A stretch of DNA of 21,139 nt, from NCBI GenBank assembly GCA_964366065.1, contig CAYISF010000005.1, positions 1-21,139 of the forward strand. Reading direction: 5' to 3'. Origin of the DNA: JBAZYZ01 sp964366065 (GTDB lineage: Bacteria; Patescibacteriota; Minisyncoccia; Phycocordibacterales; VMEP01). Position 1 is the stretch's first letter, and each line of letters begins with the position of its first letter. The position numbers and the translations under genes are program-made. This document shows, piece after piece, positions 7,499-12,642 of the stretch. The notes beneath the pieces are model-generated. The model saw only the letters and a program-made list of their open reading frames with translations, had not been told where the DNA came from and did no database searches.

Positions 7499-7915
7499 AT
7501 GAATATGGTAAAGATGAACATTCAAAAAATTAGATTTGCCCTAATACACCTGTCAGTGTTGTTCATTATATTTTCGTTTGTTTCCATCGCTTTTGCTCAA
7601 CTTGGCGGTGGAACAGTTAGGAATACAGGTTCATCCAATTGTCCGGCTGGACAGCTTTGCAATCCAATAGGCACCCAAACTCTGGGCGATCTTATCAATA
7701 AAATTACTTCCGCGGCAATGAAAATCGGCATACCTATTGCCACATTCTTTATCATCTGGTCCGGCCTTAAATTCGTGATGGCGCGGGGAAATGAAACCGA
7801 AGTCACCGCCGCCAAAACGATGTTTTGGTGGACGATTATCGGTACTGCCGTGTTACTAGCGGCAAATGTGCTCTCCAGCACTTTAGGCACTACAATTAGA
7901 CAAGTATTTAATTAA
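7499..7915 (+). CDS. VirB2/TrbC-like pilin family membrane protein 2
   Basis: A 138-residue protein with a signal peptide ending near IAFAQ (about residue 34), an external segment containing two cysteines (SSNCPAGQLC), then helices at about 75-95 and 104-124, separated by the loop ARGNETEVTAAK. The plan matches its neighbour upstream. Several in-frame ATG codons compete (7499, 7505, 7514); a possible extended -10 TGGTAAAAT at 7492-7500 would place transcription starting near 7507 and favour ATG 7514. I keep 7499 as the longest form. It lies between pilin-like gene 1 and the repeat element at 7931. Confidence 0.6.
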   Translation: MNMVKMNIQKIRFALIHLSVLFIIFSFVSIAFAQLGGGTVRNTGSSNCPAGQLCNPIGTQTLGDLINKITSAAMKIGIPIATFFIIWSGLKFVMARGNETEVTAAKTMFWWTIIGTAVLLAANVLSSTLGTTIRQVFN

Positions 7916-7930
7916 ACAACTACAAATTAA

Positions 7931-8058
7931 TCCCGTTAGAGGTCGCGGTCGTCGCATAAAAGAGAAATTGAAATAAACATTTATGAAAAACAGTCGAAAA
8001 AATTATAAAAATAAATTAAGCAGAAGCGGGTTGACCGCGATCTGCCTCTAAGCGGGAT
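7931..8058. repeat. CCCGTTAGA-type inverted-end repeat element
   Basis: The left edge TCCCGTTAGAGGTCGCGGTC (7931-7950) and the right edge (8033-8057, ending CCTCTAAGCGGGA) are inverted copies with two small insertions. The 80 bases between them are AT-rich and have no gene. The right edge GGGAT overlaps the ATG of the next gene at 8057. Related ends occur at 381-393 and at 13030-13144. Confidence 0.65.
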
Positions 8059-8473
8059 GAAAAAAAGCCAACTTGCCAAGAATATGATAATGGTATCAGT
8101 ATTGTTCTTGCCGTTTATCGCGTTCGCGGATGTGGCACAGGATTGTAAAACCGTGACAGGAAGCGGTCTGTCGGGACTCTTTCTGTGCGCTTCGGGAATT
8201 ATAGGATACATCATAGGTCTTATTATTCTGGGGGCGTTTATGTTCTTTCTTTGGGGAGTTATGGTGTTTATGAAGAATGCCGATGACCAGACGAAACGCG
8301 CGGAAGGGCGGTGGTTCATGATTTGGGGAACGTTCGCGCTTTTTATGATGGTCGCGGTGTGGGGACTTGTGCAGATACTGTCCAACACTTTCGGGCTTCC
8401 AACGGCTACGCCGCAGAATAAGACTGGAAACCAACAGCAAGCTCCTCTTTTTGATGGACAAAGACGGATATAA
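8057..8473 (+). CDS. VirB2/TrbC-like pilin family membrane protein 3
   Basis: A 138-residue protein beginning MKKSQLAKN, with a signal peptide ending near IAFAD (residue 25), helices at about 46-70 and 90-112, and a polar tail rich in Gln/Asn/Pro. The second helix region VWGLVQILSNTFG is shared almost unchanged with the next gene and in weaker form with the fifth. It thus groups with genes 4 and 5 as a subfamily. Its start codon is formed at the very edge of the repeat element (GGGAT plus G), and there is no SD. The Lys2-Lys3 signal-peptide start supports this ATG over internal ones. Confidence 0.65.
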   Translation: MKKSQLAKNMIMVSVLFLPFIAFADVAQDCKTVTGSGLSGLFLCASGIIGYIIGLIILGAFMFFLWGVMVFMKNADDQTKRAEGRWFMIWGTFALFMMVAVWGLVQILSNTFGLPTATPQNKTGNQQQAPLFDGQRRI

Positions 8474-8546
8474 AAATATTCCACAGGTGCGTCTTGGATA
8501 ATTGGGCAAAGAAGTGTACAATTATAAGAAGTAAATTAACAAGTAA

Positions 8547-8577
8547 TCCCAGCAGTAGAGCAGAGCTCACTACGGGA
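8547..8577. repeat. CCCGTAG-edge hairpin
   Basis: An imperfect hairpin with TCCC/GGGA, GTAG/CTAC and AGC/GCT paired blocks lies 13 bases before the next pilin-like gene. Its outer sequence on the minus strand (TCCCGTAGTGAGCTC) resembles the hairpins at 12374-12404 and 5608-5637, with different inner pairs. Confidence 0.5.
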
Positions 8578-8590
8578 CAAGTTATAAATT

Positions 8591-9010
8591 ATGAAAAAAG
8601 CAGCAGCAATTATAGGAGCGTTAAGTTTGCCGATGCTTGCGCTGGCGCAAACGGTGCAGTCAGTTCTTGGAACGATTGGCGGCATTATTAATATCGTCAC
8701 GGTCATCGTCGTCGCTCTGGCCCTTCTGGCTTTCTTGTACGGCCTACTCAAGTACATTTTCAGTTTGGGGGGAGAGGAGAAAGGCAAAGGCCGGGAGTTG
8801 ATGGTATACGGCATTATCGCTCTATTCGTCATGGTTTCCGTGTGGGGCTTGGTTCGCGTACTGTCCAATACGTTTGGTGTTGGCGCCGGCGGATCACCGC
8901 CCATCCCGGGTGTTATCGGCGGAGGTTTTGGCGGTACCAGCGGGCAGGTCAATGTCGGCGTCACCGGTTCAAGCGGCGGTTTCTGGGCAAGTTTCCCCAA
9001 TCCGTTCTAA
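8591..9010 (+). CDS. VirB2/TrbC-like pilin family membrane protein 4
   Basis: A 139-residue protein with a short signal peptide ending ALAQ (residue 19), a first helix at about 30-60 (IINIVTVIVVALALLAFLYGL), a charged loop GGEEKGKGRE, and a second helix at about 74-98 containing VWGLVRVLSNTFG. The last 40 residues are a Gly/Ser-rich tail ending SFPNPF, which would lie outside the membrane. It is closely related to genes 3 and 5. No SD is seen; a repeat hairpin lies just upstream. Its abundance and polymerisation are not known. Confidence 0.65.
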   Translation: MKKAAAIIGALSLPMLALAQTVQSVLGTIGGIINIVTVIVVALALLAFLYGLLKYIFSLGGEEKGKGRELMVYGIIALFVMVSVWGLVRVLSNTFGVGAGGSPPIPGVIGGGFGGTSGQVNVGVTGSSGGFWASFPNPF

Positions 9011-9072
9011 ATCTAATCAATTTCCTAGTAATTAGGCGGTATCACTCCATATGGGTTTACCCCTAAACTGTA

Positions 9073-9324
9073 ATGGATGCCCTTCTCCTCAAGGTCAATC
9101 AATTTATCATAAATCCCATTTTGGGGTTTATGTTTGTGCTGGCATTCGCCTACTTTCTCTGGGGCGTCTTTGAATATTTTCTCTACAGCCAAAGCGAGCT
9201 TCAGCGAGAGACGGGGAAAAAGCACATTTTTTACGGCCTTATCGGTCTTCTCATTATGACCGGATTTTGGGGTATTGTTCAGATTCTTGCCAGCACAATC
9301 GGTGTTTCAGTGTCTAAACCGTAG
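9073..9324 (+). CDS. VirB2/TrbC-like membrane protein 5, no signal peptide
   Basis: An 83-residue protein of two helices only (about 14-36 and 53-75) joined by the loop SQSELQRETGKKH. The second helix reads FWGIVQILASTIG, the shared subfamily motif of genes 3 and 4. Unlike the other four it lacks a signal peptide and the external N- or C-terminal extension, so it may be a minimal integral partner. It is the last gene before the bidirectional terminator at 9374. Confidence 0.6.
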   Translation: MDALLLKVNQFIINPILGFMFVLAFAYFLWGVFEYFLYSQSELQRETGKKHIFYGLIGLLIMTGFWGIVQILASTIGVSVSKP

Positions 9325-9373
9325 GAGATAAAAGCGAAAAATTAAAAAGTAAAAATTAAAAAGAAGCAAAGAA

Positions 9374-9407
9374 AAAACCGTTCCGCTGTAAAAGCCGGAA
9401 CGGTTTT
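9374..9407. terminator. Bidirectional rho-independent terminator
   Basis: AAAACCGTTCCG pairs with CGGAACGGTTTT, a 12-bp stem with a 10-base loop, with A-rich sequence before and T-rich sequence after. It serves the plus-strand pilin operon and the converging minus-strand SPFH operon. Confidence 0.8.
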
Positions 9408-9420
9408 GATTTGCTTGCCC

Positions 9421-9465
9421 GTCCCGCAAAAGCGGGATTCGGGTGACGAGCATTGCGCTCGCCCG
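9421..9465. repeat. Pair of small GC hairpins
   Basis: GTCCCGC-AAAA-GCGGGAT at about 9421-9438 is followed by a second imperfect hairpin with CGGG/CCCG ends and GAGC/GCTC inside (9440-9465). They lie between the terminator and the end of the 9474 gene and could be intergenic repeats or a second terminator for the minus-strand operon. Confidence 0.4.
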
Positions 9466-9473
9466 AAAGAACG

Positions 9474-9947
9474 TTAGGTTGAATGTCTGACCACGAGCTT
9501 CATGGGTCTTCCGACCGCATGAAACTGAAGCCGCACATTCTCTCCCTTGCCGTCGGTCATGGCTAGGTCAAGGTAGTGGCCAGCGCAAGAAATGCCGCGC
9601 TCTTCACTATTTACCTTAACTTTGAGACACCCCGTCCCTGGGTCCGAAGAATCAAACCCATACGAGAACCTACCAGCGGTTACGAGTACCGGTTCGGAAT
9701 AAATCTCCTTGCCGTCGTCGTCTTTACCGTAGGGCACGACAACAGTTTCCAGGCGTCCATCGCCATGTACTGAAACAGAAGCCGCTGGTGCGCTTGTTGC
9801 CGCCGGAGTCGGAGGGGAGGAAGGGGTCCATATCCACCAAATGGTTGTAGCGAGAAGAATTGCCCCCGCCATCCATATGGCGACTTTTTTGACTACAACG
9901 AATATCCTTTCCGACGCTTGGATTGATTCTTGCTGAGCATGTGGCAT
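9474..9947 (-). CDS. Membrane-anchored protein with small external domain
   Basis: A 157-residue protein with a cytoplasmic N-terminus (about 1-20), one transmembrane helix at about 22-42 (KVAIWMAGAILLATTIWWIW), a Pro/Ala/Ser linker (TPSSPPTPAATSAPAAS, about 41-57) and an external domain of about 100 residues. The domain has two cysteines (GTGC and ISCAGHY, about 106 and 119) that could form a disulfide. I do not recognise a family. The start is supported by AAAGGAGA a few bases upstream, which overlaps the stop codon region of the SPFH gene, so the two are probably translationally coupled. It may modify or accompany the SPFH protein; that is inference from the operon only. Confidence 0.65.
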   Translation of the reverse strand: MPHAQQESIQASERIFVVVKKVAIWMAGAILLATTIWWIWTPSSPPTPAATSAPAASVSVHGDGRLETVVVPYGKDDDGKEIYSEPVLVTAGRFSYGFDSSDPGTGCLKVKVNSEERGISCAGHYLDLAMTDGKGENVRLQFHAVGRPMKLVVRHST

Positions 9948-9958
9948 TTGGGTCTCCT

Positions 9959-10861
9959 TTATTTACCACCTCTAGCAGCCGCCATAATGAGCGCAGCTAA
10001 TGCCTGTCCCCCCTCACCCTCAACCTCTTGAATGTGTTTTGTCACATTTTTGTTGATGATGAGAGCGGTGTTCAAGGCGTCCTTATCTTTGATGTCTTTT
10101 TTCGTCCCATCAGATTTTTTCTGGAGACTTTCGGCCACCATGTTCAGGCGTTCAGCGACTCTTTCAGTCGTTCTGGCTTTTTGGAAATCTTCCGTGAAGG
10201 CAATGTCGGCGATTGCTGTATTCACAACCTGAACGCCGTATTTTTCCTCCAGTTTGATTCCAGGCGACCCCACCGCGGCGGTGTCTTCGAACGGCTTTTG
10301 CAGTTCGTCTCTTATTACTTGTATATTTGCCCTTGCCGGTATCGCATCTTGCTCGGCTATGGCAGCGGAGATATTGCCGCTTAAGAGGTCGGCGAATCCT
10401 TTTTCTATCTCACCCCGGTTGAATCCGATGAAGGTATCCAACTTTTCTTCATCCGGTCTGTATTGGAAAGTCCAATCAACCAAGAGAGGGACGCCGTCTC
10501 TAGATACGAAAGTTGCAAATTCTTCTCTTTTGACGGTTACTGCCTCAAGACTGAAGTAGTTTTTCTCTTTGACTATTTCCCACGGGTATTTGAAGTGAAG
10601 CCCCGGTCCGTAAGGGAATAGTTTACCGCCGAAGAGGTTTATTGTGAGAAGGCCGGTAACTTCAGGGACTGATATAAGAAAATACTTTACCGAAAGGCCG
10701 AAATTGAGGATTCCCAGCGCTAGGCCAATGGTAAGTCCATATTTCCCAAACAGGGTACTAGCAACCATTATGGCGATGATTGCCACAAGAATCCAAAACA
10801 AAAGTGCTACATACATACGCCGCCTGTCTTTTTTCGTGACTTTTTTCGTGACTTCGCTCAT
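9959..10861 (-). CDS. SPFH/band-7 domain membrane protein
   Basis: A 300-residue protein with a basic N-terminus, two adjacent hydrophobic helices (about 16-38 and 41-63) and an SPFH/band-7 domain beginning near VPEVTGLLTINLFGGK. The segments YGPGLHFKYPWE, DGVPLLVDWTFQYR and VVNTAIADIAFTEDFQKA are typical of prohibitin/stomatin/HflK relatives. A charged helical tail (about 225-290) ends in AALIMAAARGGK, resembling the oligomerising ends of this family. Such proteins form membrane rings and scaffold proteases or lipid domains. The start has a near-perfect SD (AAAGGAGA), unlike most genes here, and a promoter lies upstream. It is the first gene of a two-gene operon. Confidence 0.8.
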   Translation of the reverse strand: MSEVTKKVTKKDRRRMYVALLFWILVAIIAIMVASTLFGKYGLTIGLALGILNFGLSVKYFLISVPEVTGLLTINLFGGKLFPYGPGLHFKYPWEIVKEKNYFSLEAVTVKREEFATFVSRDGVPLLVDWTFQYRPDEEKLDTFIGFNRGEIEKGFADLLSGNISAAIAEQDAIPARANIQVIRDELQKPFEDTAAVGSPGIKLEEKYGVQVVNTAIADIAFTEDFQKARTTERVAERLNMVAESLQKKSDGTKKDIKDKDALNTALIINKNVTKHIQEVEGEGGQALAALIMAAARGGK

Positions 10862-10886
10862 GACTTCTCCTTTTCAATTGTCAAAA

Positions 10887-10900
10887 GGGGGAAATTCCCC
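10887..10900. promoter_or_regulatory. GGGGAAATTCCCC palindrome in the SPFH leader
   Basis: A compact palindrome lies between the predicted -10 and the SD of the SPFH operon. Its position in the leader suits an operator or small RNA hairpin. No regulator is assigned. Confidence 0.35.
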
Positions 10901-10919
10901 GAACTAAAAAGCTTACTTA

Positions 10920-10948
10920 ACTTAATCACAAAGTTCATAAAAAGTCAA
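10920..10948 (-). promoter_or_regulatory. Promoter of the SPFH operon
   Basis: On the minus strand TTGACT (10943-10948) is followed by a 17-base spacer and TTAAGT (10920-10925). The predicted start near 10913 gives a leader of about 50 bases with a palindrome and a strong SD. Confidence 0.5.
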
Positions 10949-10962
10949 GGATTGAAAATAAT

Positions 10963-10993
10963 AAGAAATCGCTTACAAAATAAGCGATTTCTT
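10963..10993. terminator. Hairpin terminator
   Basis: AAGAAATCGCTTA pairs perfectly with TAAGCGATTTCTT, a 13-bp stem with a 5-base loop. It lies between the tRNA-Leu region and the SPFH promoter on the minus strand and would isolate them. Confidence 0.6.
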
Positions 10994-11000
10994 TAAAATG

Positions 11001-11129
11001 TGAGCGAGAGAGGACTCGGTCACGCATAAAATTCTACTGAATTTTTGCGCGACCTCGTTCGAATCTGACGACTCTCAGAGTCGGAATGACCCGCCTCACG
11101 CCGGCGCGCTCCGGCTTTCGAGTCCTCGC
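11001..11129 (-). repeat. tRNA-Leu 3' fragment with inserted hairpins
   Basis: Positions 11001-11018 match 11179-11196, the 3' end of the intact tRNA-Leu(UAG), in 17 of 18 bases. The match is followed by a long hairpin (GGTC/GACC, CGC/GCG, AAAATTC/GAATTTT, about 11017-11054), then by a second hairpin unit at 11057-11091 centred on GACTCTCAGAGTC. The segment ends with CGAGTCCTCGC, an inverted partial copy of the same tRNA end. It reads as a broken partial tRNA copy colonised by hairpins. No gene is present. Confidence 0.5.
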
Positions 11130-11135
11130 AACCAC

Positions 11136-11176
11136 AAATAAAAATTACCCGGCATTAAGCAGGATAATTTTTATTT
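11136..11176. terminator. Terminator downstream of tRNA-Leu(UAG)
   Basis: AAATAAAAATTA (11136-11147) pairs with TAATTTTTATTT (11165-11176) around a 17-base loop. On the minus strand it lies directly after the tRNA 3' end. Confidence 0.55.
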
Positions 11177-11178
11177 AA

Positions 11179-11259
11179 TGGGCGAGAGAGGACTCGAACC
11201 TCCATGCCTTGCGGCACTAGCTCCTAAAGCTAGCGTGTCTGCCATTTCACCACTCGCCC
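11179..11259 (-). tRNA. tRNA-Leu (anticodon UAG)
   Basis: The acceptor arms GGGCGAG and CTCGCCC pair perfectly, with A as discriminator. The anticodon stem CTAGC/GCTAG holds loop TTTAGGA, giving UAG, which reads CUA. The long variable arm with GTGCCGCAAGGCAT, and the T-arm GAGGTTCGAGTCCTC, are class II features as expected for leucine. CCA is not encoded. An extended -10 lies about 50 bases upstream. Confidence 0.93.
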
Positions 11260-11309
11260 GAATTTATTAAGTTGCTTTATTAAACAGTATTCCCACTCAA
11301 CTTTTTTGG

Positions 11310-11318
11310 ATTATAGCA
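11310..11318 (-). promoter_or_regulatory. tRNA-Leu(UAG) promoter, extended -10
   Basis: On the minus strand TGCTATAAT is a perfect extended -10. No clear -35 is found at the right distance. The predicted start near 11303 gives a 5' leader of about 44 bases. Confidence 0.55.
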
Positions 11319-11370
11319 CATCAATTCATCCCATAAGTTTCTCTATTTGCTAAGCTCTGTGCTTCGTCGT

Positions 11371-11414
11371 CATTGTACCACTACTTTGCCTATAGGCAAA
11401 GTAGTGGTACAATG
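11371..11414. repeat. Perfect 44-bp palindrome upstream of the Cas2-fold gene
   Basis: Twenty-two bases beginning CATTGTACCACTACTTTG are followed at once, without spacer, by their exact reverse complement; the centre is GCCTATAGGC. The next bases outward do not pair, so the palindrome has a sharp boundary. A second palindrome of the same length and core lies at 11972-12015 on the other side of the gene. The right arm contains TGGTACAAT, an extended -10. Confidence 0.95.
11386..11413 (+). promoter_or_regulatory. Palindrome-embedded promoter of the Cas2-fold gene
   Basis: TTGCCT (11386-11391), a 16-base spacer and TACAAT (11408-11413) preceded by TGG make an extended -10 promoter inside the palindrome, just before an SD (AGGA at 11424-11427). 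Because the sequence is palindromic, the same elements also face outward on the minus strand. This is a prediction from hexamers only. Confidence 0.4.
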
Positions 11415-11432
11415 GAAAGTGAAAGGACTATA

Positions 11433-11978
11433 ATGAAAAAAGAAAAAGTTGAATTAGCAAAGAATATTCTTGTAACTATTGCTGCTGTTGGCGCTTTGTC
11501 TGTGCTAGCTCTCACCCCCGGCCTCTCTCGCGTACTTAAACTATTTGATTATAACAATAAAAGCGACCGCCGAAAATTTCAAAGGGCACTTAGTTATCTT
11601 AGACGAAAAAAACTTGTAAAAACGTATTATAAGGATGGTAAGGAATTTGTGGAAATTACAAAATTAGGTAAAAAAAGAAAGTTATCCTATGACTTTGAGG
11701 ATATGCGTATCGGGAAGCCAAAATACTGGGATGGTTTATTTAGGATTGTGATCTTTGATGTCCCTGAAAAAAAGAAAAAGATCCGCCGATTACTCCGCTA
11801 TAAATTAGAAGAAATGGGGTTTTATCCAGTTCAAGATTCAGTGCTAATAACCCCCTATGATTGCAAGGAAGAGATAGAGTTTCTTCGTGAATACCTTTTT
11901 ATCGGAGACCATGTAAAATATCTTGTTGCTAAGGATATCGAAGATAAAGAACCAATTAAAAAATTTTTCGGTTTATGA
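11433..11978 (+). CDS. PaaX-like protein: winged helix plus Cas2-fold domain
   Basis: A 181-residue protein. Residues 10-38 form a hydrophobic-to-amphipathic helix (NILVTIAAVGALSVLALTPG), 45-92 a likely winged helix-turn-helix (RKFQRALSYLRRKKLVKTYY, then EFVEITKLGKKR), and 98-181 a ferredoxin-like domain. That last part, RIVIFDVPEKKKKIRRLL (104-121) followed by GFYPVQDSVLI (129-139), matches the Cas2/PaaX_M pattern, including the conserved Asp (D109) after the first strand. Start ATG 11433 has GAAAGGA five bases upstream; upstream ATGs fall in or at the edge of the palindrome. The stop codon overlaps the second palindrome. PaaX proteins are repressors and Cas2 is an integrase cofactor; no cas1 or CRISPR array is present. 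Codon use is AT-richer than neighbours. Autoregulation or palindrome handling is inference. Confidence 0.8.
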   Translation: MKKEKVELAKNILVTIAAVGALSVLALTPGLSRVLKLFDYNNKSDRRKFQRALSYLRRKKLVKTYYKDGKEFVEITKLGKKRKLSYDFEDMRIGKPKYWDGLFRIVIFDVPEKKKKIRRLLRYKLEEMGFYPVQDSVLITPYDCKEEIEFLREYLFIGDHVKYLVAKDIEDKEPIKKFFGL

Positions 11979-12015
11979 CCACAACTTTGCCTATAGGCAA
12001 AGTTGTGGTCATAAA
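11972..12015. repeat. Perfect 44-bp palindrome downstream of the Cas2-fold gene
   Basis: Twenty-two bases beginning TTTATGACCACAACTTTG are followed without spacer by their exact reverse complement, again centred on GCCTATAGGC. Compared with 11371-11414, each arm differs at six positions, and all six are compensated in the other arm. The first seven bases overlap the end of the gene, including its TGA. No U-tract follows, so it is not a standard terminator. Confidence 0.95.
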
Positions 12016-12059
12016 GATATATTAAAAACTATTAACAATTTATACTATATATCTAAAGT

Positions 12060-12164
12060 GTCCACCCGGTAGGATTCAAACCGCAGCCTGTCCGCCAGCC
12101 GGCGGAACCATTTGCTTAACTCCAGTAGTAAAGAGTACTTACTGCGGGGCAAGTAGGCAACTGC
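12060..12164 (-). repeat. tRNA-Lys-like relic interrupted by two hairpins
   Basis: In the same orientation as the intact tRNA-Lys, 12060-12088 resembles its 3' end and T-arm. Then comes a small hairpin TCCGCCAGCCGGCGGA (12091-12106), then ACCATTTGCTTAA (12107-12119), identical to 12243-12255. Next is a 35-base hairpin-type insertion (12120-12154), then AGGCAACTGC (12155-12164), identical to 12257-12266. The order of tRNA blocks is kept, so this looks like a tRNA copy broken by hairpin insertions. The T-arm match is only partial. Confidence 0.5.
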
Positions 12165-12188
12165 GGCATTTACCCCGTACTAACGCGC
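12120..12188. repeat. Left copy of inverted hairpin repeat around tRNA-Lys
   Basis: It contains AGTAGTAAAGAGTACTTACT, then CGGGGCA, a variable loop, and CCCCGTACTAA. The inverse of this order, with the same sequences, appears at 12351-12404. The repeats bracket the intact tRNA-Lys at about 30 and 60 bases. Confidence 0.65.
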
Positions 12189-12216
12189 CAGAAAACCTGA
12201 ATTCTCCATGACTTCG

Positions 12217-12290
12217 TCCGCCCAGTAGGAGTCGAACCTACGACCATTTGCTTAAGAGGCAACTGCTCTACCAACTGAGCTATGGGCGGA
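12217..12290 (-). tRNA. tRNA-Lys (anticodon CUU)
   Basis: Acceptor TCCGCCC pairs with GGGCGGA. The D-arm AGCTCAGTTGGTAGAGC, anticodon loop CTCTTAA (anticodon CUU, reading AAG) and T-arm GTAGGTTCGACTCCTAC are all intact. The pairing at the acceptor continues five bases beyond the mature ends (CTTCG/CGAAG), giving a 12-bp precursor stem. No CCA is encoded. If position 12216 is the discriminator it would be C, which is unusual for lysine. Confidence 0.88.
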
Positions 12291-12334
12291 CGAAGCCATC
12301 GAAAAAAAATTTAATAACTCTGATTACCACGAAC

Positions 12335-12343
12335 ATTTTAACA
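12335..12343 (-). promoter_or_regulatory. tRNA-Lys promoter, extended -10
   Basis: On the minus strand TGTTAAAAT is an extended -10, with predicted start near 12328, about 38 bases before the tRNA. No good -35 is visible. Confidence 0.4.
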
Positions 12344-12350
12344 CAAAGCG

Positions 12351-12404
12351 TTTAGTACTGGGGCCAACTGCCTGCCCCGTAGTAAGTACTCTTTACTACT
12401 GGGG
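12351..12404. repeat. Right copy of inverted hairpin repeat around tRNA-Lys
   Basis: Reverse-complement copy of 12120-12188, with a shorter central loop. It includes the strong hairpin CCCCGTAGTAA / TTACTACTGGGG (12375-12404), the clearest member of the CCCGTAG-edge hairpin family. Confidence 0.65.
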
Positions 12405-12417
12405 AGCTATGGGCGGA
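12405..12417 (-). repeat. tRNA-Lys 5' fragment
   Basis: AGCTATGGGCGGA is identical to 12278-12290, the 5' acceptor strand and start of the D-arm of the intact tRNA-Lys, in the same orientation. It touches the right hairpin repeat. With the relic at 12060-12164 it could represent the two ends of one split tRNA copy. Confidence 0.5.
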
Positions 12418-12508
12418 TATGAAAAATTTTCAACTTATCTTATTTACTATTTTGATTTAGCTTACTGTATATCTACTATTTATTTTTTTCAATTCCTACT
12501 TTTTCTCT

Positions 12509-12593
12509 TGGTGGGCCGGGAGGGAATCGAACCCTCATCCCTTGCGGGACACGATCTTAAGTCGTGCGCGTATACCAATTTCGCCACCAGCCC
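12509..12593 (-). tRNA. tRNA-Leu (anticodon UAA), CCA encoded
   Basis: Acceptor GGGCTGG pairs with CCGGCCC (one G-U), discriminator A, followed by an encoded CCA (12509-12511). Anticodon stem CACGA/TCGTG holds loop CTTAAGA, anticodon UAA (reads UUA). The class II variable arm TGTCCCGCAAGGGA and T-arm GAGGGTTCGATTCCCTC are present. It is divergent from tRNA-Cys, 49 bases away. Confidence 0.93.
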
Positions 12594-12622
12594 ATTTGAA
12601 GTAACATCTCTTTCTAAATTTA

Positions 12623-12631
12623 TGTTATAGT
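12623..12631 (+). promoter_or_regulatory. tRNA-Cys promoter, extended -10
   Basis: TGTTATAGT is an extended -10 with start near 12638, just before the tRNA. The complementary strand reads ACTATAAC here, so the divergent tRNA-Leu(UAA) may use an overlapping -10. Confidence 0.45.
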
Positions 12632-12642
12632 TTTTAAACTGT

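Noticed and set aside
11260..12060. Possible CRISPR locus because of the Cas2-fold protein
   Set aside because: No direct repeats with regular spacers and no other cas gene; the flanking repeats are two palindromes only, and the wHTH plus Cas2-fold layout fits the PaaX-like family.
12409..12630. 73-codon frame with 'VGREGIEPSS' text
   Set aside because: It is the antisense reading of tRNA-Leu(UAA), a well-known false protein pattern.
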